DNA of 13,874 bases from JBDTMT01 sp039934135 (GTDB lineage: Bacteria; Desulfobacterota; Binatia; HRBIN30; CADEER01): contig JBDTMT010000094.1 of the NCBI GenBank assembly GCA_039934135.1, positions 1-13,874 of the forward strand, read 5' to 3'. The notes under the pieces were generated by a model that did not search any database, was not told the DNA's origin, and worked only from the letters and a program-made list of their open reading frames with translations. Of the stretch, positions 1 to 6,264 are shown piece after piece; positions within the stretch are counted from its first letter, which is position 1, and each line of letters opens with the position of its first letter. The position numbers were made by a program, and so were the translations under genes.

Positions 1-1
1 C

Positions 2-424
2 GAGTCGCGCCACCCCAAGGGCTGGACCACGCTGGGCGACGTTGGCTACGTCGATGCCGACGGCTTCCTGCATCTGACCGACCGCAAGGCCTTCATGATC
101 ATCTCCGGCGGCGTGAACATCTACCCGCAGGAGATCGAGAACCTGCTCGTCACGCACCCGCTGGTCGCCGACGCGGCGGTGTTCGGCGTCCCCAACGACG
201 AGCTCGGCGAAGAAGTGAAAGCCGTCGTGCAACCCGCCGACATGCGCGACGCCGGCCCGGCCCTCGCCGAAGCGCTGCAGGCCTTCTGCCGCCAACACCT
301 CGCCCGCTTCAAATGCCCGCGTACGATCGACTTCACCGCCGAACTGCCGCGCGCCCCGACCGGCAAGCTCTACAAGCGGCTGCTGCGCGAGCCGTATTGG
401 GCAGGGCGGACGGCGAAGATCTAA
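2..424 (+). CDS. Acyl-CoA synthetase (AMP-forming), C-terminal part, truncated by window edge
   Basis: This is the last 140 residues of an ANL-superfamily acyl-CoA synthetase/ligase, which activates a carboxylic acid with ATP and CoA through an acyl-adenylate. The frame is open from base 2. Visible motifs are GWTTLGDVGYVD (the TGD-type motif), LTDRKAFMIISGGVNIYPQEIE (hinge and start of the C-terminal domain, split here by family convention) and LPRAPTGKLYK with the catalytic lysine just before the end. The N-terminal ATP-binding domain lies outside the window. The TAA stop is the first three bases of a GTT-rich repeat that also follows the acyl-CoA ligase ending at 7050. The chain length of the substrate cannot be judged from this fragment; the pattern is that of the FadD or crotonobetaine/carnitine-CoA ligase group. 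Confidence 0.93.
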   Translation, partial: ESRHPKGWTTLGDVGYVDADGFLHLTDRKAFMIISGGVNIYPQEIENLLVTHPLVADAAVFGVPNDELGEEVKAVVQPADMRDAGPALAEALQAFCRQHLARFKCPRTIDFTAELPRAPTGKLYKRLLREPYWAGRTAKI

Positions 425-461
425 GTTGTTGGTCGTTGGGTTGTTACGTTGTTAGGTCAGA
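422..461 (+). repeat. GTT-rich dispersed repeat overlapping an acyl-CoA synthetase stop codon (copy 1)
   Basis: A run of GTTGTTGG-type units begins with the TAA stop and ends in TTAGGTCAGA. Aligned by eye with the minus-strand copy after the stop at 7052, about 34 of 40 positions agree with one gap. A third, degenerate copy lies at 478-515 in opposite orientation, so GGTCGTTGGGT (431-441) and its exact reverse complement (503-513) form an 11-bp inverted pair with a 61-nt loop. Function unknown. There is no T tract, so it is not an ordinary intrinsic terminator. Confidence 0.7.
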
Positions 462-477
462 GAACCGCTGTCAGTTT

Positions 478-515
478 CCGTACGAACAACCGCCAACTCC
501 ACACCCAACGACCTA
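478..515 (-). repeat. GTT-rich dispersed repeat, degenerate inverted copy (copy 3)
   Basis: On the minus strand, TAGGTCGTTGGG followed by further GTT/GTG units starts at the TAG of the degenerate synthetase tail at 513-590. It has the same stop-codon-plus-GTT layout as the copies at 422-461 and 7014-7052, with more substitutions. It faces copy 1 across a short spacer. Confidence 0.5.
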
Positions 516-590
516 TCCTCCATACCGCTCCCGCCACCGATCTTGAGCACCTTGCCCACGCCTCGCGCGGCGCGGTACGACCGCCACCGG
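513..590 (-). pseudogene. Decayed C-terminal tail of an acyl-CoA synthetase
   Basis: Read on the minus strand, this stretch encodes GKVLK and, after a one-base deletion, RWRERYGG and a TAG stop. This matches the end of the intact ligase at 7050-8663 (GKVRK, DRLRERYRG, stop). Nucleotide identity with that gene's last ~50 bases is obvious by eye, including ATACCGCTCCC and CACCTTGCCC. The rest of the gene is absent. It is probably what remains of a synthetase once convergent with the one ending at 424. The remaining bases up to 700 hold nothing else I can support. Confidence 0.6.
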
Positions 591-700
591 CCGTTCGGGG
601 CCTGCGCGATGGCTGCCCGAGGTCCTGCCGGGCGGGGTGGGCACGAATTCGGAATCGAGACGTCGAGGGCGCCGCTTCGTCGGCGCCCGTGGCGGTGCGA

Positions 701-1348
701 TCAGCGCTCTCGCATGGGACGCCTGGGTGGACGTCCAGCGGATCGCGTCCGCCGTGGTGGCGGCGCGAGCCCGCCGCGCAGGAATGCCAGCAGCTCGTCG
801 AGCTTCGCGGCCAGGTCGGACGGCTGGTCGAGCTCGAGGAGCTCGGGCAGCCGATTGACGATGAGGAGGATCGCCCGTTGCACAAACGCGAGGCTCAGGT
901 CGCGGCGAATCTGTCCCCGCGCGTAGTGGCGCGCGACGAGGCTCCCGAGCGCGCTGCCGGGGTCGAAAGCGAAGCGCCGTACCACCTGCCCGAAGATCGG
1001 CCGGTCGCGCTCGCCAAGGATCGCGCGACTCAGCCGGTCAGCGTCGGGATGCGCGGCCGCGAAATCGAGGCTGGCTCTCAGCTGAAGTCCAATGGTGTCG
1101 ACCAGATCGCCGCCCGACGTGGGTGGCTGCGTTCCCAACCACTCGCTCTTCTGGTCGATCATCCATTCGACGAGCGCGAGATACAGATCCTCCTTACCCG
1201 CGAAGTGGTGGTAGAGCTGCCCCTTGCTCATTCCCGACGTGGCGAGGATTCGGTTGACCGACGCGGCGTGGAAGCCCCGGTCGCAGAATTCATCCAGCGC
1301 CGCGCGCAGTAGGTCGTCGCGGTGCTCAAAGGACGCGCGGAAAGTCAC
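701..1348 (-). CDS. TetR/AcrR-family transcriptional regulator
   Basis: A 215-residue one-component regulator. Residues about 10-55 form the TetR DNA-binding domain: LLRAALDEFCDRGFHAASVNRIL, then the recognition helix region SGMSKGQLYHHFAGKEDLY (given in two parts), which is the canonical YxHFxxKEDL signature. The remaining ~150 residues are the ligand and dimerisation domain, with no recognisable ligand family. The GTG start (1346-1348) overlaps the TGA stop of the upstream hydrolase as GTGA, so the two are translationally coupled. The likely target is the palindrome at 2533-2550 in front of the hydrolase, which would make this a repressor of its own operon, released by a substrate or product of the hydrolase. 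The family call is secure; the target and inducer are inferred. Confidence 0.93.
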   Translation of the reverse strand: MTFRASFEHRDDLLRAALDEFCDRGFHAASVNRILATSGMSKGQLYHHFAGKEDLYLALVEWMIDQKSEWLGTQPPTSGGDLVDTIGLQLRASLDFAAAHPDADRLSRAILGERDRPIFGQVVRRFAFDPGSALGSLVARHYARGQIRRDLSLAFVQRAILLIVNRLPELLELDQPSDLAAKLDELLAFLRGGLAPPPRRTRSAGRPPRRPMRER

Positions 1349-2514
1349 GGTGGGCTTGCGGGGATCGCGCCGGGATCGCGGAGCCAGGTCGTCACGACGC
1401 GGCAGGCCAGGTCGAGGTTGCCCATCTGGCAGTGCTGGTCCGCGTGTTCCGCCTTCGTGAAGGTCCGCACCGTGACCGAGCGGGCGGCGGTGAGGGCCCG
1501 GGCTTGCGCGCGGGTCAGCACGGGCGGCTGGAAGGCGTCATGCGCGCCGCACAGCAGCAAGACATCCTGCTGCACGCGCCAGCTCTCAAGGTGAGTCGCG
1601 TTCATGCCGAGGAACCAGTCGACGGCGTCCATCGGGTCGTCGCCGTCGACGAGGTACATCGCCTGGTCGACCACCTGGCGGAGCATGGGGATCAGCCGGG
1701 TGCGGACGCGCACGTTCCAGCGCATGAAGCCGCGGCGTCGCAGCATCGCGCGGGTGACGCCGCGGAGCGCCGCCGGAACGCGCTCGAGCCAGTCGTACAC
1801 CGGTGGCCAGGACACGACGCGGTCGATGCGCGGCTCGCGACCCGCCGCACGCAAGGCCCAGTATCCGCCCATCGAGATGCCGACGAGGCCCGCCGACTCG
1901 AGTCCGAAGTGATCCAGCACGGCCCCGACCGGCTTCTCCCAGTCGTGGTCGAAGGTGAGGCTGCTCAGCGCGCGCGCGCCGCCCTGACCGGGACCCTCGT
2001 AGGCGACGACGTCGAATCCGGCCGCGGCGATGCGCTGCCAGATGGCGAAGAACTCTTCGATCAACGAGTCGAACCCGCCATGCAGAAGCACCGCGCCGCG
2101 CGACGGTCCGCCCATCGCCGGGCACCAGTACGCGGGCAGGATCGCACCGGCGTACGGCACGTCGTGGCGCACCACCCCGCTGTCGGCGAACGCCGCATCG
2201 AAGAGTTGCCGGTAGCGCCGGTAGCGCGGGACTTTCTCGGTGGCGCGCGGCGGGGTGAAGAACTCGGCCACTCGGAGGTAGCTCGCGGCGTTGCGCAGCC
2301 GGCCATCCCGCTCGGCCCGCTCGGACAATGCCTCGAACACGGTCACGCAGTCGTCCTGCGAACGTATGATCGCCGCCGCCTCCCGCAGATCGTCGCGATC
2401 GGCGTAGCCGAGCGCGTGGGCCCGGTTGAGCTGGTAGTTGAAAAAGGCACGGCGGTGGAATTGCTCGAATCCGACAGGAAGTGTGGCCAGGGGTGGGGCG
2501 TCGGGGCTCGCCAT
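1345..2514 (-). CDS. Alpha/beta hydrolase (FrsA / 2,6-dihydropseudooxynicotine hydrolase-like)
   Basis: A 389-residue serine hydrolase. The first ~120 residues are a helical cap or lead-in, as in the FrsA/DUF1100-like group. The core follows: GAVLLHGGFDS (oxyanion region, about 140-150), AYEGPGQG (171-178), the nucleophile elbow GISMGG with Ser214, CGAHDAFQP with the acid Asp326, and DQHCQMGN with the probable catalytic His361. No signal peptide, so cytoplasmic. Substrate unknown; relatives cleave C-C or ester bonds of small aromatic or heterocyclic compounds. It begins 19 bases downstream of a TetR-type operator and overlaps the regulator gene by four bases, so it is the likely regulated enzyme of a small detoxification or catabolic unit. 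Confidence 0.9.
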   Translation of the reverse strand: MASPDAPPLATLPVGFEQFHRRAFFNYQLNRAHALGYADRDDLREAAAIIRSQDDCVTVFEALSERAERDGRLRNAASYLRVAEFFTPPRATEKVPRYRRYRQLFDAAFADSGVVRHDVPYAGAILPAYWCPAMGGPSRGAVLLHGGFDSLIEEFFAIWQRIAAAGFDVVAYEGPGQGGARALSSLTFDHDWEKPVGAVLDHFGLESAGLVGISMGGYWALRAAGREPRIDRVVSWPPVYDWLERVPAALRGVTRAMLRRRGFMRWNVRVRTRLIPMLRQVVDQAMYLVDGDDPMDAVDWFLGMNATHLESWRVQQDVLLLCGAHDAFQPPVLTRAQARALTAARSVTVRTFTKAEHADQHCQMGNLDLACRVVTTWLRDPGAIPASPP

Positions 2515-2532
2515 GCAGCCAGACTACCTGGT

Positions 2533-2550
2533 CTAGACCGGTCGGTCTAG
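2533..2550. promoter_or_regulatory. TetR-family operator palindrome
   Basis: CTAGACCG and CGGTCTAG form a perfect 8-bp inverted repeat around a central GT. The core TAGACC-n4-GGTCTA is the same as the published NemR-type box of TetR regulators. An extra GGTCTA half-site in front makes a second, overlapping palindrome, GGTCTAGACC (2530-2539). The site lies between the lipoprotein stop (2558) and the hydrolase start (2514), where a repressor would block transcription of hydrolase and regulator. No clear -35/-10 pair could be assigned around it. Confidence 0.8.
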
Positions 2551-2557
2551 GATCGCT

Positions 2558-2686
2558 TCAGGAACCAACCTGGCTCGCTGTCGGGACGGCGTTGACCGAG
2601 CGCTCACCTGCTTCCTGGATGCAGCCGCCGACGGCGAGCAGCAGCGCCAGACCGATCCCCAACCCGCAGGCGCGCTTCGACCGCAT
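2558..2686 (-). CDS. Small putative lipoprotein (42 aa)
   Basis: A 42-residue product: MRSKR, a hydrophobic stretch (ACGLGIGLALLLAVGG), then Cys22 in VGGC, which can serve as a lipobox, and a short polar tail. A longer in-frame ATG exists at 2749, but the start at 2686 is preferred because a purine-rich Shine-Dalgarno tract (GGGGGGGAG, 2691-2699 on the complement) lies immediately before it and the signal peptide begins there. It points the same way as the hydrolase, 43 bases upstream of it, but the operator sits between them, so it may have its own promoter. It resembles entericidin-size lipoproteins in length only; no family recognised. Confidence 0.6.
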   Translation of the reverse strand: MRSKRACGLGIGLALLLAVGGCIQEAGERSVNAVPTASQVGS

Positions 2687-2916
2687 GACACTCCCCCCCA
2701 ATTTACGCTCGCACCCCGGCGCGCGCTCGACGACCGGACCGATCGCCACCTGACACTCTTCCGCTCGGCGCTATCCTCACCGAGCACACGGCGCCCTCTC
2801 GGCCCGGACGGCAGGCATCGAGCGATCGCGCGCCCGTGCGTCCCGCCACCCGAGCCGGGCTCGCAGGGCGCCAGAAGCGCGTCGCGGCGCGGTGGGCGGA
2901 GTGGTATCGTGCAGCC

Positions 2917-3138
2917 ATGACATACTTCACGACGACCACCCCGAGCGGGCGGATCTCGGCCGCCCGGATCCACGACGCCGCGAAGCGGCTGGCGTTGCGC
3001 GCCCACGCGCAAAGGATGTCAGCCGGGCGCCAGCTGGCCCGTCTGATCCGGCTGCTCGGCATCAAACCGGACGACCGACTCACCGTCTGGATGATCGCCC
3101 AGCACGCGTCGCGCAACGCGCTGCAGGCGCGGAGCTGA
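2917..3138 (+). CDS. Small hypothetical protein (73 aa)
   Basis: A 73-residue basic, helix-rich protein with no signal peptide or membrane segment (MTYFTTTTPSGRISAARIHD start). Codon third positions are strongly G/C, as in its neighbours, which supports coding. An in-frame ATG at 2836 would add 27 Arg/Ala-rich residues, but no ribosome site precedes it. At 2917 a TATCGT (2905-2910) lies six bases ahead of the ATG, which would suit a leaderless or near-leaderless transcript. No family recognised. It stands alone between the minus-strand operon and the convergent secreted protein gene. Confidence 0.5.
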   Translation: MTYFTTTTPSGRISAARIHDAAKRLALRAHAQRMSAGRQLARLIRLLGIKPDDRLTVWMIAQHASRNALQARS

Positions 3139-3173
3139 ATTGACGCGTTGCCGCCGCGCGCGGGCGGTGCGGC

Positions 3174-3198
3174 GTGTGCGGCGTCAGCCGCCGCACAC
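3174..3198. terminator. GC-rich hairpin between convergent genes
   Basis: GTGTGCGGCG and its exact reverse complement form a 10-bp stem with a TCAGC loop. It lies between the + gene ending at 3138 and the end of the minus-strand Delta-60 gene, and overlaps that gene's stop codon. No T tract follows on either strand, so an intrinsic terminator is not proven. It may only be a transcription or RNA-stability structure. Confidence 0.3.
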
Positions 3199-4872
3199 AC
3201 CGGTCCCGGCGCCGCCGCGGTAGCGCAGGACGCCGATGCCCACGACTTCGGAGTTCGGGTTGCCTAGCGCCGGATCGACGTAGCTCACCAGGATGTGGTT
3301 CTGCGCATCGACCAGCGTGCGCACATTGGCGATCAGCCCCGGACCGGCGGTGCCGGCGGGGCAGAAGCCGGCGGCGTCGAGGTTGCCGTCGGCGTCGAAA
3401 CGCGCCAGGCCGAGCCGCGCGCTCGGCGTCTCGCTGATCGCGTAGCGCACACCCGCGGCGACGATACGCCCCTCCGAGTCGACCGCCAGATCGCCCAGGA
3501 AGTCGTCGGCATCCACGGCGCCGAGCGACAGCAGCGCGACGCCGCCGGCGCCGAAGGATTCGTCGAACGTCCCGTCGGCGCTGGTGCGCATGAGCGCGTA
3601 GTCGTACTTGTTCTTGGCGTTGCGCGCCGAGCCGCCGACGACGATGCGGTCGCCGGCTACCACCACCAGGTCGCTGACGAAGTTGAAGCGGCCGCTGACC
3701 GCCTGGCGGACGAAGCTGCCGCCGTCGCCGAAGCCGGCATCGAGATCGCCGTCGCGATCGAGGCGCGTCAGGCCGAAGGCGACCGAGGGGCCGGGCAGCA
3801 GCACCGTATGCGCGACAACGATGCGGCCATCTGACTGCAGGGCGACGCCGACGCGCTCGGTCTGTAGGCCGCCGAGCGTCTTGTTGCCCGGGTAGCCGTC
3901 GAGCTGGAAGCGACCGCCGCTGGCGAACGCCTCGTCGAGCGCGCCATTTTCCGTCAGCCGCACGACGGTGGCGGCGGCCTGCGACCAGTCTTCTGACCAC
4001 GTCCAGCCGGCGAGCAGAATGCGCCCATCGGGCTGCAGCGCCAACGACGACACGTACTGGTTGGGGTAGGCGGGATTGGCGTCGATCGTCGCGCAGCCGT
4101 TGCTGCCGAACGACGCATCGAGGCTGCCCGTGTCGGTGAAACGCGCCAGCGCGAAGCGCTGCGTCCCGCCATTGACGGTCGTGCTGCCGGCGATCAGGAC
4201 GCGTCCGTTGCCGTCGACCGCGATCTCATACATCGACTCGTTCAACGGGCTGATACCGCCGCCGCTGCACGTCCACACGTCGACCGGGCGCACCCCCATC
4301 GCGTTGAAGCTCGCATCGAGGGCGCCGGCGGCGGTCAACCGCGCGGCGTAGCCGTTGAACTGTGTTGCCGCGGTGAGATCGCCGGTGAAGTACACGCCGC
4401 CGCCGGGCGCGTTGACGAGGCCGGCGATGTAGGTGCGCCCCAATCCGACCTTCGGCGCCGCCAGGCCATCCGCGTCGAAGCTCTCGTCGAGCGCATTCGG
4501 TGCGCCACCGGGAGTGGTTGGTGGCGTGCGGGTGGCGGTCGGCGTCGGCGATCCACCGCTCGGGGACGTGGCGGTCGCGGTGAGCGTCGGCGGCGGCGAC
4601 ACCGGCGCGCAGCCGCCGAGCGCCGCGTTGACGGCACCGATCAGCTCGTTGACCGAGACGCTGCCGTCGCCGTTGAGATCGGCCACCGGACAGGCGTCGA
4701 GGCTGCTGCCGCCGAGGGCGATGTTTACCGCGCGGACCAACTCGTCGACGGTGACGTCGCCACTGCCGTTGCAGTCGGAGGCGCAGGACTGGGCGTGCGC
4801 CACGCCCTGGTCCGCGAGCGCGAGCACGGCGACGAGAAACAGGTGGCGGAGGGGAGAGGGTAGCGAGATCAT
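3184..4872 (-). CDS. Secreted Delta-60 repeat protein with two dockerin-like calcium loops
   Basis: A 562-residue exported protein. Residues 1-28 are a signal peptide (MISLPSPLRHLFLVAVLALA, cleavage near AHA-QS). Residues 33-45 (DCNGSGDVTVDEL) and 65-77 (DLNGDGSVSVNEL) are two EF-hand/dockerin-type calcium loops. Residues about 88-125 are a Pro/Thr/Ser linker with PTPTAT repeats. From 127 on there are at least five Delta-60 units of the type LDxSFGxxG (LDESFDADG, LDASFGSNG, LDEAFASGG, LDAGFGDGG, FDESFGAGG), each followed by QPDGRILLAG-like strands, which should form a beta-propeller. It ends in a Cys-containing VCGG. The start at 4872 is chosen over the in-frame 4929 because TTGGAG lies eight bases upstream and the signal peptide starts there. 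Function is not known beyond a surface or extracellular role. Confidence 0.88.
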   Translation of the reverse strand: MISLPSPLRHLFLVAVLALADQGVAHAQSCASDCNGSGDVTVDELVRAVNIALGGSSLDACPVADLNGDGSVSVNELIGAVNAALGGCAPVSPPPTLTATATSPSGGSPTPTATRTPPTTPGGAPNALDESFDADGLAAPKVGLGRTYIAGLVNAPGGGVYFTGDLTAATQFNGYAARLTAAGALDASFNAMGVRPVDVWTCSGGGISPLNESMYEIAVDGNGRVLIAGSTTVNGGTQRFALARFTDTGSLDASFGSNGCATIDANPAYPNQYVSSLALQPDGRILLAGWTWSEDWSQAAATVVRLTENGALDEAFASGGRFQLDGYPGNKTLGGLQTERVGVALQSDGRIVVAHTVLLPGPSVAFGLTRLDRDGDLDAGFGDGGSFVRQAVSGRFNFVSDLVVVAGDRIVVGGSARNAKNKYDYALMRTSADGTFDESFGAGGVALLSLGAVDADDFLGDLAVDSEGRIVAAGVRYAISETPSARLGLARFDADGNLDAAGFCPAGTAGPGLIANVRTLVDAQNHILVSYVDPALGNPNSEVVGIGVLRYRGGAGTGVCGG

Positions 4873-5000
4873 GCGGCTCCAATCAGGCGTCGGTGGCGCG
4901 GGCGTGTCCTCAGGCCTATCGGCCGGCACCGCTCATTGCCAACCGTTCGCGGCGGCTTCCGGCTTCCCCATTCACACCGGGCGGTGGTCTAACGCGCCGC

Positions 5001-5069
5001 ATGTCCGACGAGATCCTCGACCTCGACGCCATCGCCCACGCGGAACACGTGCGCCGCGGCGACATCAGC
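5001..5069 (+). pseudogene. N-terminal remnant of an amidase-signature enzyme
   Basis: The ATG at 5001 opens MSDEILDLDAIAHAEHVRRG, DIS. This resembles the first residues of amidase-signature hydrolases (typically DLDATAQAELVRRGEVSPLELV). The similarity stops near 5070, where the frame turns into low-complexity Ala/Pro/Arg, and no amidase core (GGSSGG) follows. It looks like the 5' stub of an amidase gene cut by an insertion, since transposase-like sequence begins about 20 bases later. The family call rests on a short stretch. Confidence 0.4.
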
Positions 5070-5091
5070 CGCCGCCCCGCGCCCGCCGCCG

Positions 5092-5193
5092 CTGGATTTG
5101 CAGCGGGTCTGCAGCTTCCACGACGAGGCGACAGTGCTCAACGACAACACCGTGCGCATGGCCGGCGTGGTGATCGATGTTGTAGCTCAGTGA
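5092..5193 (+). pseudogene. C-terminal fragment of an insertion-sequence transposase
   Basis: A frame different from the amidase stub reads LDLQRVCSFHDEATVLNDNT, then VRMAGVVIDV. This resembles the C-terminal NDNTVRxxGxxI segment of ISNCY-like/integrase-core transposases as I remember them. It runs to a TGA at 5191, inside the inverted repeat at 5185-5239. There is no start codon and no DDE core. Together with the repeat it suggests a deleted insertion sequence. The exact IS family is uncertain. Confidence 0.4.
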
Positions 5194-5239
5194 TTCTGTC
5201 CGGCTAACCGCCGCCGTTAGCGCGGACAGAATCACTGAG
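5185..5239. repeat. 24-bp inverted repeat, probable remnant of IS ends
   Basis: GCTCAGTGATTCTGTCCG followed by GCTAAC is mirrored by GTTAGC, one extra base, and CGGACAGAATCACTGAGC, leaving a CGCCGCC loop. The arms are perfect apart from the one-base bulge. It directly follows the transposase-like fragment, so it may be two terminal repeats joined after internal deletion, or an IS end with a hairpin. No T tract follows, so it is not a standard terminator. From here to the promoter near 5578, about 340 bases, I see no gene. Confidence 0.75.
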
Positions 5240-5577
5240 CAGCGACAGAATCCCCGCCCAACTCTCCGCTTCCCGCTCCCATGGCGTCATCCTCCGGCAC
5301 CCGCTGTCACGGCGGGCGCGAGCTGTGTGCTTACAACTCGCTGGATGATGACGCCCTTTCGCTTTTCTACCAATCGCCGGACACTCCCTCGCGAGTGTCG
5401 TCGAGCACGACAACCCACCAGCCCATCACATCTCCAAGGCGGTACGACTGTGCTCGTCGACCGATTGCGGATGAACGGAGCGACAGTTTCATCGCTCGAC
5501 CGCGATCGACCGGTTGCTTCGAGGGCGCGGTGTGGTGGCAGCCGCGGCGAAGGCGGCGCCGAGGATTTCCCATTGTA

Positions 5578-5604
5578 TTGACGCTTGCGTCGGTGCGATA
5601 CGGT
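5578..5604 (+). promoter_or_regulatory. Possible sigma-70-type promoter of the small exported protein gene
   Basis: TTGACG (5578-5583) and a weak TACGGT (5599-5604) are separated by 15 bases, about 90 bases ahead of the ATG at 5693. The -35 is good, but the spacing is short and the -10 poor. Confidence 0.3.
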
Positions 5605-5679
5605 CGGCAGCGTCTCGGTCAGGCAAGCCGCATCAGCTCAAACTCCAATCCGCAGGACGAGCCGTCCTCGGTTCGACGT

Positions 5680-5686
5680 AAGGAGG
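5680..5686 (+). promoter_or_regulatory. Perfect Shine-Dalgarno AAGGAGG
   Basis: AAGGAGG lies six bases before the ATG at 5693 and fixes that start over the in-frame upstream ATG at 5585. It is the strongest ribosome site in the window. Confidence 0.85.
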
Positions 5687-5692
5687 ATCCCG

Positions 5693-5923
5693 ATGAAGCG
5701 ACGAATGATTCTTACCACGTCTGCCATCGCGTTGGGACTCACGCTGGGCGGCGCGCTCTGGTCAACGCACACGCTGGCGAAGACCAAGGGCGGCTGCACC
5801 GACGCCCAGGTCTGCTGTCGCTACCTCAAGGACGCCGCGACGGAGCTCGATTGCATGGACGCCAAGGCGTGCAAGGACGTCGGCGGCAAAGAGGTCCCGA
5901 ACAAGGCGATGTGCGCGCTCTAG
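5693..5923 (+). CDS. Small exported Cys-rich protein (76 aa)
   Basis: A 76-residue protein. It starts MKRRMILTTSAIALGLTLGG, a typical Sec signal peptide with cleavage near THTLAK. The mature part of about 47 residues is Lys/Asp/Ala-rich and carries six cysteines (GGC, VCC, LDC, KAC, MC), which probably form disulfides in the periplasm or outside. No family recognised. It is monocistronic as far as visible, with a very strong Shine-Dalgarno and a possible promoter about 90 bases upstream, so it may be highly expressed. It sits in an accessory patch between an IS remnant and a DUF5131 remnant. It is not related by cysteine spacing to the pair at 9038-9791. Confidence 0.72.
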   Translation: MKRRMILTTSAIALGLTLGGALWSTHTLAKTKGGCTDAQVCCRYLKDAATELDCMDAKACKDVGGKEVPNKAMCAL

Positions 5924-6016
5924 ATCGGGTACACCGTCGCGGGTGAGTGTCGTCGGCCACGGCGACCGTCGCGCGCCAGATTGTCGTTGCACCAGGATTT
6001 CGGCGTCCACTACGTT

Positions 6017-6181
6017 GCGATCGGACTCAATCGTCGTCCCTGCCCAGAAGTTCGGCGGTAGCCTCCGGCGCCAGCGGTAGGCGAGCATGTTCTCCGGCCG
6101 CTTGGTCAGCACGTGGTACTGTTGGCGCGGCGTCGCTTCCATCACCTCGAGCACCTGGTCGCGGTGAAGGAAGGCGAAGAT
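6017..6181 (-). pseudogene. Fragment of a DUF5131 (phage Gp37/Gp68-like) protein
   Basis: On the minus strand the frame reads FAFLHRDQVLEVMEATPRQQ, then YHVLTKRPENM, a segment with RRLPPNFWAGTTIESDR. This is the conserved core of DUF5131 proteins (xVLTKRPE, then LPPNxWxGxTxE). An in-frame TAG at 6182-6184 cuts it off upstream, so the N-terminal metal- and nucleic-acid-binding part is missing. After ESDR the resemblance fades and the frame runs into the 3' part of the + gene at 5693. It is a broken gene. Such proteins are common in prophages and other mobile regions. Confidence 0.6.
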
Positions 6182-6264
6182 CTAGGCGTTTCCCTCGTCT
6201 TCCGGCCCGGTGGCGAACCGATCATGACGCGATAAGCGTGCTGCTCATCGTCAAGCGCGGGCAG

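Noticed and set aside
1432..2550. A 372-codon + frame antisense to the alpha/beta hydrolase
   Set aside because: No domain signature, while the minus strand shows the full Ser-Asp-His hydrolase pattern.
2703..3200. Minus-strand frames opposite the 73-residue gene (also 2533-3012)
   Set aside because: Arg/Ser/Ala-rich with no motif or ribosome site. The + frame at 2917 has better codon use, although I am only moderately sure of it.
5185..5239. Inverted repeat read as a rho-independent terminator
   Set aside because: No T tract on either side, and the arms are longer than usual for terminators; a mobile-element end fits better.
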